NCBI GenBank assembly: GCA_026770585.1 | Contig: MU646735.1 | Coordinates: 123,891 to 134,424, forward strand | Reading direction: 5' to 3' | DNA: 10,534 bases | Origin: Baffinella frigidus | Lineage: Eukaryota > Cryptophyceae > Cryptomonadales > Baffinellaceae | Shown: positions 5,510-10,297 of the stretch, in pieces | How the letters are laid out: every line of letters begins with the position of its first letter | Numbering within the stretch: position 1 is the first letter of the stretch | Translations under genes and position numbers: made by a program | The notes under the pieces: generated by a model | Database searches by the model: none | What the model was told of the DNA's origin: nothing | Seen by the model: only the letters and a program-made list of their open reading frames with translations

Positions 5510-5522
5510 GCTGGAACTCCAA
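5465..5522 (-). pseudogene. REVKIVEALA module, copy R3
   Basis: On - it reads AAREVKIVEALAHA, aligning to AQREVKMPEALAGA of R1. Upstream, the frame needed to continue the homology (EFQQ) is shifted by 2 nt, so the copy is frameshifted. Confidence 0.45.
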
Positions 5523-5576
5523 AGAGGGCCTCTTCCGACAAACACCTTTGTTTTCGTCAAGTTGAGGCACGTTTGC

Positions 5577-5595
5577 TTTTGTAAAGTTTACAAAA
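5577..5595. repeat. Palindrome TTTTGTAAA-G-TTTACAAAA
   Basis: Perfect 9-bp arms around one base. TTGTAAAG also recurs singly at about 5619, 5700 and 5719, so a small TTGTAAAG motif is reiterated in 5577-5730. Confidence 0.85.
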
Positions 5596-5741
5596 AGTTT
5601 GTTTGTGAAACACATTTTTTGTAAAGTTGCGCGGTTCGTTTCCTTTTCTTGCGCGTGGCCATCACGTCCTTCCCTAGGGGTTCGGATTTGACAAGTTTTT
5701 GTAAAGTCGCGGGATTTATTGTAAAGCGGCTCATGTGGCGT

Positions 5742-5800
5742 CGGAGCACCTTTTGGGGCTTGCCAAGTCGTCCTTCCCCAGAAGCGTGTACGTTCTCGCG
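5742..5800 (-). pseudogene. ARTYTLLGKDDLASPKRC module, copy P4
   Basis: On - it reads ARTYTLLGKDDLASPKRC. Copy P3 (5888-5980) reads AKTYKVLGKDVLASPKRC in the same frame. The opposite-strand frame is also open, so the strand assignment is moderate. No domain recognised. Confidence 0.4.
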
Positions 5801-5843
5801 AACCCCGGATAAAACAATGGCGAAAGGCAACTTTGCTGGTACC

Positions 5844-5876
5844 AAATCGTCAACTTTGGGGGAAAGTTGACGATTT
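5844..5876. repeat. Perfect hairpin, 14-bp stem and GGGGG loop
   Basis: AAATCGTCAACTTT (5844-5857), GGGGG, AAAGTTGACGATTT (5863-5876). A third partial copy, TTGTCAACTTTGGGGGG, follows at once (about 5876-5892). Related to the dispersed AAAGTTGACGGATTTGTACC motif near 9270 and 9600. Confidence 0.92.
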
Positions 5877-5887
5877 TGTCAACTTTG

Positions 5888-5980
5888 GGGGGAGCGTGCA
5901 CCTTTTGGGACTTGCCAGGACGTCCTTCCCCAGAACCTTGTACGTTTTCGCCGGACTTTTGTCCACCACCTCCTCCAGAA
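5888..5980 (-). pseudogene. EEVVDKSPAKTYKVLGKD module, copy P3
   Basis: On - it reads QVLEEVVDKSPAKTYKVLGK then DVLASPKRC, the longest of the P copies. Copies P1 (6460-6536) and P2 (6722-6790) share EQVVDK/EEVVDK and (A)R(T/M)YTL. It follows a TAA on its N-terminal side. The + strand is also open through 6009-6221, so the coding strand is not proven. Confidence 0.4.
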
Positions 5981-6008
5981 CCTGTTAATCGAACTGAGAG
6001 TTACAAAC

Positions 6009-6221
6009 ATGGAGGGCGGGGTAGCAGGCGTTTTGAGTGGTAACATCATGTTCCCCCACTCCTCCGTAAAATCTGAGACGACATTTGTGAAACAGAATGA
6101 CCAATACACAAGTTTTGCACAGGTACCACCTCCTGAATCACCTGCGCAAAACTTCGGAGTCACTTGTGCGAAACCGCCTTGCATATTACGATCCAATACA
6201 GCATTACCACACGATCTTTAG
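6009..6221 (+). other. Uncertain 70-codon open frame with internal hairpin
   Basis: Starts MEGGVAGVLSGNIM and continues from a conserved ELRVTNM stretch that is also present before 6812. It holds an inverted repeat, AAGTTTTGCACAGGT (6110-6124) against ACCTGCGCAAAACTT (6140-6154). The opposite strand is open over the same interval, and no paralogue decides between them. Probably not a gene. Confidence 0.2.
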
Positions 6222-6290
6222 GGTTGGTAGGAGCCATAGTGTGATTATATAATCCAATCCCCGAGAAGCGTGTGGAGCGGGTCTTAGCTC

Positions 6291-6409
6291 AGGCTTTATT
6301 AGCTTAGGCTTTACTAGCTTAGGCTTTGTTAGCTTAGGTTTATTATCTTAGGCTTTACTAGCTTAGGCTTTATTAGCTTAGGCTTTATTAGCTTAGGCTT
6401 TGTTAGCTT
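6291..6409 (+). repeat. 15-bp satellite, eight units
   Basis: Units AGGCTTTATTAGCTT with T(A/G/T)(C/T)T variants; one unit is 14 bp. It grades on the right into the AAGCGTTAGCC sequence of the 265-bp duplication. A diverged reverse-orientation relative (GCCTAAGCTTTTTAGCC) lies at about 7667-7685. Confidence 0.95.
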
Positions 6410-6508
6410 AAGCGTTAGCCTCTAGGCGTTAGGTGTTCGGCCTTGCGAAGGCTGTGTGCGTTAGGGCCGAAGAGAGTGTACGTTCGCGCGGGCTTTTTGT
6501 CCACCACT
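6405..6508 (+). repeat. 265-bp-period duplication, left copy
   Basis: Matches 6670-6772 at about nine of ten positions, including GCGTTAGCCTCTAGGCGTTA and TTGCGAAGGCTGTGTGCGTT. It carries the N-terminal end of module copy P1. Confidence 0.85.
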
Positions 6509-6536
6509 TGCTCAAGAAGCTGTTCCAGTGTGGGGA
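6460..6536 (-). pseudogene. EQVVDKKPARTYTLFGPNA module, copy P1
   Basis: On - it reads LEQLLEQVVDKKPARTYTLF then GPNAHSLRKA. It matches P2 in GPNAHSLRK exactly and P3/P4 in VVDKxPA(R/K)TY. On its other side it directly adjoins the + strand LTPEDL fragment, so two module types meet tail to tail. Confidence 0.4.
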
Positions 6537-6551
6537 GCATGGGGAATCGGT

Positions 6552-6615
6552 ATGAGATGGCGCTCACGCCCGAGGACCTGCTATTCATTCGCGCCAATCA
6601 TGTCAACTATGCCTC
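6552..6615 (+). pseudogene. LTPEELSFIRA module, copy T1
   Basis: On + it reads MALTPEDLLFIRANHVNYA. Against T2 and T3 the frame is kept, and most changes are at third positions (CTC/CTG, GAC/GAG, CGC/CGA, GCC/GCG, TAT/TAC). The AIVDG part has been replaced by NHVN. Opposite orientation to T2 and T3. Confidence 0.5.
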
Positions 6616-6669
6616 CCTCAATCCTAGGGGGACGTCGCCTATCGTGTAGCCGTCAGCTAATAGACTATT

Positions 6670-6772
6670 GGCTTAGGCGTTAGCCTCTAGGCGTTAGGTG
6701 TTAGGTCTTGCGAAGGCTGTGTGCGTTAGGGCCGAAGAGCGTGTACATTCGTGCGGACGTTTTGTCCACCAC
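6670..6772 (+). repeat. 265-bp-period duplication, right copy
   Basis: See 6405-6508. After the conserved block the copies diverge: this one continues to ELRVTNM (as at about 5985-6011) while the left one continues to the LTPEDL fragment. Confidence 0.85.
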
Positions 6773-6790
6773 CTCCTCAACAACCTTTCA
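6722..6790 (-). pseudogene. VVEEVVDKTSARMYTLFGP module, copy P2
   Basis: On - it reads KVVEEVVDKTSARMYTLFGP then NAHSLRKT, preceded by an in-frame TGA. Third-position differences from P1 occur at ACT/ACG and GCG/GCA; replacements K/T, P/S and T/M also occur, so constraint is weak. Confidence 0.4.
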
Positions 6791-6811
6791 AACGAACTGA
6801 GAGTTACAAAC

Positions 6812-6947
6812 ATGAGAGATTGTAAAACTGTAAGTTGTTTTTAGCATTAGATTGTATAAAATGAGAGATTTCAAAACTGTAAGTGTTTTTTAGCATTCGA
6901 TTGTGAGATTTTAAAACTGCAAGAGTTTTTAAGCATTAGATTATATA
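6812..6947 (+). repeat. Tandem repeat of about 45 bp, three units
   Basis: Units at 6812-6860, 6861-6902 and 6903-6947 share GAGAGATT, AAAACTGTAAG, TTTTTAGCATTAGATT. The units differ by small indels. Confidence 0.9.
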
Positions 6948-6951
6948 CGAC

Positions 6952-6990
6952 GACATCCTGGGGATGTTGTTGAGGAGATGGTGTCGCCAC
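6952..6990 (+). repeat. Empty-site paralogue of the 7107-7263 insertion
   Basis: GACATCCTGGGGATGTTGTT followed by GAGGAGATGG(T)GTCG corresponds to 7090-7106 joined to 7269-7290 with no element between. The + frame reads DVVEEMVS here and DIVEEMES at 7264-7290. Confidence 0.85.
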
Positions 6991-7011
6991 GTTCTTGGAG
7001 CCGTTGCCTCC

Positions 7012-7063
7012 TGAAAATTGACTTTTGAATACCGTTTTCCCTTAAAATTGACTTTTGAATACC
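7012..7063 (+). repeat. 30-bp tandem pair around AAAATTGACTTTTGAATACC
   Basis: AAAATTGACTTTTGAATACC occurs twice, 30 bp apart, the second followed by a C run. Confidence 0.9.
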
Positions 7064-7106
7064 CCCCCCGAGAGCCCTCCGTGGAGTATGACATCCTGGG
7101 GATATT

Positions 7107-7263
7107 CTAGCTCTGTCCCACTTGATTTGGGCTCTCTAAAAATTCGCCCCCCCCCCCCGAATTTTCACAGGTAAATTTTGACCCTCCCCCCATGAAATTC
7201 ACCTGTGAAATTTCGGAGGGGGCGAATTGATGGGGAGCCCAAATCCAAGTGGGACAGAGCTAG
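7107..7263. mobile_element. 157-bp foldback (MITE-like) with 5-bp target duplication
   Basis: Termini CTAGCTCTGTCCCACTTG and, inverted, the same 18 bp; similarity continues through (G)ATTTGGGCT, AATTCGCCCCC and TTTCACAGGT, so nearly the whole element folds on itself. ATATT directly flanks both sides (7102-7106 and 7264-7268). The paralogue at 6952-6990 lacks the element and has one ATGTT. No ORF. The superfamily cannot be assigned from a 5-bp duplication and these termini alone. Confidence 0.88.
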
Positions 7264-7290
7264 ATATTGTCGAGGAGATGGAGTCGGCAC

Positions 7291-7488
7291 CCTTTCTTCA
7301 TCAACATGCGCGAAACCCTCCGAGCTTTTCGCAAACACTTTCCCAACCTGGGGGGGTGCAGATGAATGCTGTCGAGCGACCTAAGCCGAAAGCACTTTCG
7401 GCCAGATACTCGCTTCGTAGCCCGCTGTGTGGCTAGACGTGCAATTGAAGGGTTTACGTTCTAGGGTGTAGGGTAAAGGGTTGAGAGT
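7291..7488. other. Unassigned stretch with a small telomere-like patch
   Basis: The + frame beginning DIVEEMES stays open to TAG at about 7434 but loses any similarity after 7290. AGGGTGTAGGGTAAAGGG at about 7462-7479 is telomere-like. No gene supported. Confidence 0.4.
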
Positions 7489-7491
7489 TGA

Positions 7492-7560
7492 GGGAACCGG
7501 CGCAGCGTATCCGTCGACGATCGCGCGAATGAAGGACAGCTCCTCGGGAGTCAGCTCCCC
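7492..7560 (-). pseudogene. LTPEELSFIRAIVDGYA module, copy T3
   Basis: On - it reads GELTPEELSFIRAIVDGYAA followed by PV. Compared with T2 the differing codons are all synonymous (ACT/ACG, CTG/CTA, TCC/TCA, CGC/CGA, GGA/GGC, GCT/GCC, GCG/GCT). Upstream it is broken by a palindrome and in-frame stop; downstream it enters satellite. A fragment of the same gene family as T2. Confidence 0.6.
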
Positions 7561-7563
7561 CAC

Positions 7564-7599
7564 GTTGGATCAGTGATCCAACAGTCTATGCGCATAGAC
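7564..7599. repeat. Two adjacent perfect palindromes
   Basis: GTTGGATCA-G-TGATCCAAC (7564-7582) and GTCTATGCGCATAGAC (7584-7599) lie one base apart, at the 5' border of module T3. Confidence 0.9.
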
Positions 7600-7694
7600 C
7601 GTCTTACGGACCCGCCTCGTCATTGTCAACACCCTCAGAAGTCGCTGCCGAACGCCGAACGCCTAACGCCTAAGCTTTTTAGCCTTTTAGCTTT

Positions 7695-8081
7695 TTAGCA
7701 AAAAACAACAACGAACCGGAGCGGCGTAACAACAACGAACCGGAGCGGCGTACAACGAACCGGAGCGGCGTAGCCGTCGACGATCGCTCGAATGAATGAT
7801 AGCTCCTCGGGCGTCAGCTCCATCTCATCCCGATCCACAATGCTCCCCCCAATCTCCTGCAAGGCGTGTGAAATCGATTCAGGGATGAAAAAACACCGTT
7901 TGGGCCTAAACATGTTTTGATGAGTGAACCGACGCGGTGTCGGGCACACATCCAAATGTGGTGAGTGCCGCCTGCCTAAGTACACCCAATTTAGTCGGGT
8001 ACCCTGAAACAAATCTTGGAGGCGATTGGTCCATATACCAATCTCCTCGACGGTGCACAATGCTGCCCCCAATCTCCTCAA
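7695..8081 (-). CDS. Open frame with the LTPEELSFIRAIVDGYA module (T2), hypothetical
   Basis: A 128-codon open frame on -. Well-supported part: residues about 75-111, containing HALQEIGGSIVDRDEMELTP, then EELSFIRAIVDGYAAPV. Selection on this frame is shown by the all-synonymous differences from T3. A second, frame-shifted partial copy (VEEIGGSIVHR) lies at about 8050-8085, so the N-terminal third overlaps a decayed tandem duplicate and is probably not native. The C-terminal end (LRFVVV twice) is translated 22-bp satellite. A plausible later start is the Met at 7911-7913. Family unknown: acidic, helical, soluble-looking. Confidence 0.45.
   Translation of the reverse strand: MRRLGAALCTVEEIGIWTNRLQDLFQGTRLNWVYLGRRHSPHLDVCPTPRRFTHQNMFRPKRCFFIPESISHALQEIGGSIVDRDEMELTPEELSFIRAIVDGYAAPVRCTPLRFVVVTPLRFVVVFC
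7706..7772 (+). repeat. Tandem repeat of 20-24 bp, three units
   Basis: AACGAACCGGAGCGGCGTA recurs three times (7706-7728, 7729-7752, 7753-7772), the units differing in the number of leading CAA triplets. Confidence 0.95.
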
Positions 8082-8453
8082 CGTTCATGAGATCATATCA
8101 ATACACGCTAACGTTTTTCAGGATACGTCACTGTGCGTATATACATAGTAGGTTGTTACCATCTGCCAATCTCCTGAATATGTACAATCCCAATGCACTC
8201 CTTCTTCTCTTCTTCTTTATTACTCTCGATACAGGTCCTGTATGAGGCCCTTGAGCCTTGAGTGGAGTGAAACAAAAGTCTACGAGCCTTACGAAACGGG
8301 CCCGCCTCAGAGTCAAGAGCTCCCAAGGGAAGTTTGTACGAGGTCATACCATGATATCCCGACCCGCTCGGGGGCAGCAAAGCGGCCACTTTTCGTGAAG
8401 CGGCCACTTTTCACTAGGATAGAACCTGTTTACAGGACCTTTAAGAGGGTAAC
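8082..8453. other. Stretch without a supported gene
   Basis: AGGAGATTGG (on -) recurs at about 7849, 8037, 8070 and 8166, echoing the EIGG codons of T2. AAGCGGCCACTTTTC is duplicated in tandem at about 8380-8412. Several overlapping open frames on both strands have no paralogue support. Confidence 0.5.
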
Positions 8454-8590
8454 CACACATGGGACTACGGACCTTTCATCAAAAGTCAACTTGCCCTGTG
8501 GGCAGTTAACTTTAAGAATTTTCTCATGCGAATTTGGTCACGTTACCGCTAAATCTAGGGGTCCCGAAACCCTCGTAGCCCACCGCGTGG
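8454..8590 (+). mobile_element. MITE-like element M, copy M4
   Basis: 137 bp, same orientation as M1: CACACATGGGACTACGGACC, TTTCATCAAAAGTCAACTTG, GAATTTGGTCACGTTACC, ending CCCTCGTAGCCCACCGCGTG G. It faces copy M5 across 131 bp. Confidence 0.85.
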
Positions 8591-8650
8591 CAAAGAAGAA
8601 GAAGTAAAGCGACGAAAACCTCGACGTAGGGAGTGTGTTGCGTACAACGC

Positions 8651-8672
8651 ACCGCCACCCGGTGGTGGCGGT
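8651..8672. repeat. Hairpin ACCGCCACC-CGGT-GGTGGCGGT
   Basis: Perfect 9-bp stem with a 4-nt loop, between the facing copies M4 and M5, close to a second small hairpin CCATCTC-TGC-GAGATGG (about 8677-8693). Confidence 0.9.
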
Positions 8673-8721
8673 TCGTCCATCTCTGCGAGATGGATCTCTC
8701 AAAGAAGTTCGGTTCGGACAG

Positions 8722-8860
8722 CCACTCGGTGGGCTTCGAGGGTTTCATTGACCCCGGATTCCGGGGTGTTACGTGACCAATTTGCATTAGAAAAATCCTC
8801 GAAGTTAATTGTCTTCAGGCAAGTTGACTTTACATGAAAGGTTCGTAGTCCACCGTGTGG
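8722..8860 (-). mobile_element. MITE-like element M, copy M5
   Basis: 139 bp, inverted like M2: CCACTCGGTGGGCTTCGAGG to GTTCGTAGTCCACCGTGTGG, with CCCCGGATTCCGGGG and TTACGTGACCAATTTGC inside. Very close to M2, including about 45 bp of flank on its left. Confidence 0.88.
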
Positions 8861-9017
8861 GAGGCTGAACAGGGAGGACGCAAGAGATGACAGGGGCCAG
8901 TCAAAGTCAAAGCAGTGTGATGACTCAACCAGGGCTGCCAATACTGTGTCGGCTGGCCCTCGCGAAACGCAGGCTGCTCGGGTACTAATCCTTCTCGGTT
9001 GAGGGTGTGCACGTCGC
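8861..9017. other. Unassigned stretch
   Basis: On - a frame containing DTVLAALVESSHCFDFDWPL is open and runs into M5. It is protein-like but has no copy in the window and no clear splice signals. Not called. Confidence 0.3.
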
Positions 9018-9066
9018 GGCAACCCGCGACGGCGTGGCTTACCGCGCGCCGCACCAGCCACTAGCC
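9018..9066 (-). pseudogene. HEAT-like LVRRAxSxAVA module, copy H2 (nonsense)
   Basis: On - it reads LVRRAVSHAVAGCRD, matching LVRRAASEAVAV of H1 at 9333-9377. Just before it, where H1 has DSNA, this copy has SKG, an in-frame TAG and TW-like residues, so it is a pseudogene copy. Confidence 0.55.
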
Positions 9067-9073
9067 CTTGGAG

Positions 9074-9183
9074 GTGACTCAAATAGTGCTCTCGGACATT
9101 TTCGATTTACCTTGACATCGGGGTCGGATCCGACCCCGATGCAAGGTAAAATCAAAGACCTTGCAGGGCACTATTTGAGTCAC
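9074..9183. mobile_element. 110-bp foldback element with a possible target duplication
   Basis: Termini GTGACTCAAATAGTGC (9074-9089) and the exact complement (9168-9183). The centre is a loopless 26-bp perfect palindrome, 9116-9141 (CATCGGGGTCGGA and its complement), with GATTTACCTTG/CAAGGTAAAATC around it. TTGGAG (9068-9073) and TTGGGAG (9184-9190) sit directly outside the two ends and may be a slightly diverged target duplication. No ORF. Confidence 0.82.
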
Positions 9184-9270
9184 TTGGGAGGGCGTGTGGA
9201 AGACCTTCGCGTCCCGTCTTGGTCTATTTAGGATCACCAAATTGGTGAGCCTGGGCTCTTTTCCGCCCCA

Positions 9271-9290
9271 AAGTTGACGGATTTGTACCA
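9271..9290 (+). repeat. Dispersed motif AAGTTGACGGATTTGTACCA
   Basis: Recurs at 9600-9619 with one change (ATTAGTACC), inverted at about 5839-5858 (AAAGTTGACGATTTGGTACC), and partly at about 1787-1798 and 3067-3078 (GATTTGTACCA). Confidence 0.7.
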
Positions 9291-9332
9291 CGAACCCAGC
9301 ATGGCAGCTTGAGAATAGTGGGTGGGACAAAC

Positions 9333-9377
9333 CGCGACGGCTTCGCTGGCCGCGCGCCGCACCAGGGCGTTGGAGTC
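9333..9377 (-). CDS. HEAT-like exon fragment, copy H1
   Basis: On - acceptor-like CCCCGGCAG, then 15 codons DSNALVRRAASEAVA, then donor-like GCG|GTTTGT. The pattern D-x-N-x-L-V-R-x-A-A-x-E-A-V fits the second helix of a HEAT repeat (VRxxAxxAL). GC-rich codons. HEAT repeats build protein-binding solenoids; the parent protein cannot be told from one helix. Confidence 0.5.
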
Positions 9378-9441
9378 CTGCCGGGGGGATACATTCCGTT
9401 TCAAACGAGAGTCGTAGAGCTGCATACCGACTAATTTAGAG

Positions 9442-9514
9442 GTAAATATATTAAATGTATATAGTAATTGAATTGTTGCAAGTAATCTTTATGTTGGATG
9501 TACTTTATTTGTAG
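9442..9514 (+). other. Candidate AT-rich intron-like segment
   Basis: GAG|GTAAATATATT at the left and TACTTTATTTGTAG|G at the right, about 73 nt of AT-rich DNA between GC-richer flanks. The flanks do not give a recognisable reading frame, so this is only suggestive. Confidence 0.25.
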
Positions 9515-9757
9515 GAAGGGATTTTTTACGAACGAGAGTGCGAGTGGTAGAGCGGGTCTCGCATCTGGTGGCCTCGCAAAAATAATGAAGAAACGGCAAA
9601 AGTTGACGGATTAGTACCGAGGCGGGCCCGTCCGTTCCGGGACGAACCGATCATCGGGGGTCCGTCTGAAGGCTGTTAGACTATTGTATCACTCAACTTG
9701 AGGCTGTGACGGACCTTTTTAGGACATTCATGAGGGTAATACAAAAGAAGAAGTTGC

Positions 9758-9842
9758 CTGGAGCGCGGGAAGGCACGTGTGAAGGCAGTTGTATGCCACG
9801 ACAATGCATTGTCCCCCAAAACACATTGCAAACGTGTGAAGC
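9758..9842 (-). pseudogene. HEAT-like exon, decayed copy E0
   Basis: On - it contains IVVAYNCLHTCLPALQ, matching IPSAYKCLPALQ at the end of exon E1 with three extra codons; CTCCAG at the exon end is conserved but the donor is GCAACT instead of GTAACG. Upstream, the CVLGDN residues that correspond to RVLGNL are in another frame. Degenerate. Confidence 0.5.
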
Positions 9843-9888
9843 GTTGCGTCCGGGGCGTCCAAGTTGCGTCCAAATAAGTCCTCCTTCA

Positions 9889-9940
9889 CCATTGGCTTTC
9901 GGTATTATTCCTTCGCCGTCGGCTTTCGGTATTAGGCCCA
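9889..9940. repeat. 27-bp tandem duplication
   Basis: GGCTTTCGGTATTA occurs twice, 27 bp apart. On - it reads IPKA(D/N)GEG repeated, in the presumed intron after exon E1. Confidence 0.8.
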
Positions 9941-9947
9941 TCGTTAC

Positions 9948-10034
9948 CTGGAGCGCAGGGAGGCACTTGTACGCGGATGGAATGTCGCCCTGCGGGATCA
10001 GGTTGCCCAGTACCCTGATCGCGTCTCGCCGCAC
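9948..10034 (-). CDS. HEAT-like exon E1, intact-looking
   Basis: On - acceptor-like GCCCTATCAG, an 87-nt phase-0 segment of 29 codons, then a donor CTCCAG|GTAACG. It reads VRRDAIRVLGNLIPQGDIPS followed by AYKCLPALQ. VRRDAIRVLGNL is a good HEAT second helix (VRxxAIxxLGxL). Copies E2 (split by M6) and E3 start at the same acceptor position with V(R/W)RD(A/E)IRV(L/M)G. This is the cleanest exon in the window, and E1-E3 look like tandemly arranged repeat-encoding exons of one solenoid gene read leftwards, or a row of duplicates. Confidence 0.55.
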
Positions 10035-10088
10035 CTGATAGGGCTAAGCTTTTAGGGTGTGGGGTTAAGCGTCTAAGTTGTGGGTTAC

Positions 10089-10284
10089 GGCAATGTGGCC
10101 TTGCGGGATTAGGGTGCCCAAGACCCTGCCACACAGTGGGCTTCGAGGGATTCGTTGGGGCCGGATTTCCAGGTGTTACTTGACCGATTTGCATTATAAA
10201 AATTCTTAAAGTTAATCGTCCTCAGGCAAGTTGACTTTTGATGAAAGGTTCGTAGTCCACCGTGTGGATAGCGTCACGACGGAC
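10089..10284 (-). pseudogene. HEAT-like exon E2, split by element M6
   Basis: On - acceptor-like CAAACCGCAG, then VRRDAI (10268-10284), the M6 element (10129-10267), then RVLGTLIPQGHIA (10089-10128) and a donor-like GCC|GTAACC. The two exon parts total 57 nt, exactly 19 codons in frame once M6 is removed. With M6 in place the frame shifts (139 nt), giving a short out-of-family extension and a stop (TGA). Confidence 0.6.
10129..10267 (-). mobile_element. MITE-like element M, copy M6, inside exon E2
   Basis: 139 bp from CCACACAGTGGGCTTCGAGG to GTTCGTAGTCCACCGTGTGG, orientation as M2 and M5. Outside are ACCCTG on the left and ATAGCG on the right; joined they match ACCCTGATCGCG of E1 and ACCCTGATCTCG of E3 without any duplicated base. 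Hence boundaries are CCAC and GTGG with a target duplication of zero (at most one base). Confidence 0.88.
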
Positions 10285-10297
10285 CTGCGGTTTGCCA

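Noticed and set aside
5588-5845. 85-codon - strand frame rich in Lys/Arg
   Set aside because: It overlaps P4 in a different frame from the one conserved among P copies, and covers hairpins.
6291-6409. CRISPR-like array
   Set aside because: Contiguous 15-bp tandem units without spacers; a simple satellite in a eukaryotic context.
8699-9082. 127-codon - strand frame across element M5
   Set aside because: C-terminal half is M5 plus shared flank; the rest lacks a paralogue or domain and the frame differs from that needed for the H2 HEAT-like fragment.
9545-9580. tRNA-like D-arm sequence GAGTGGTAGAGCGGG
   Set aside because: It resembles a tRNA D-loop, but no acceptor pairing and no GTTCRA T-loop follow at the right distance.
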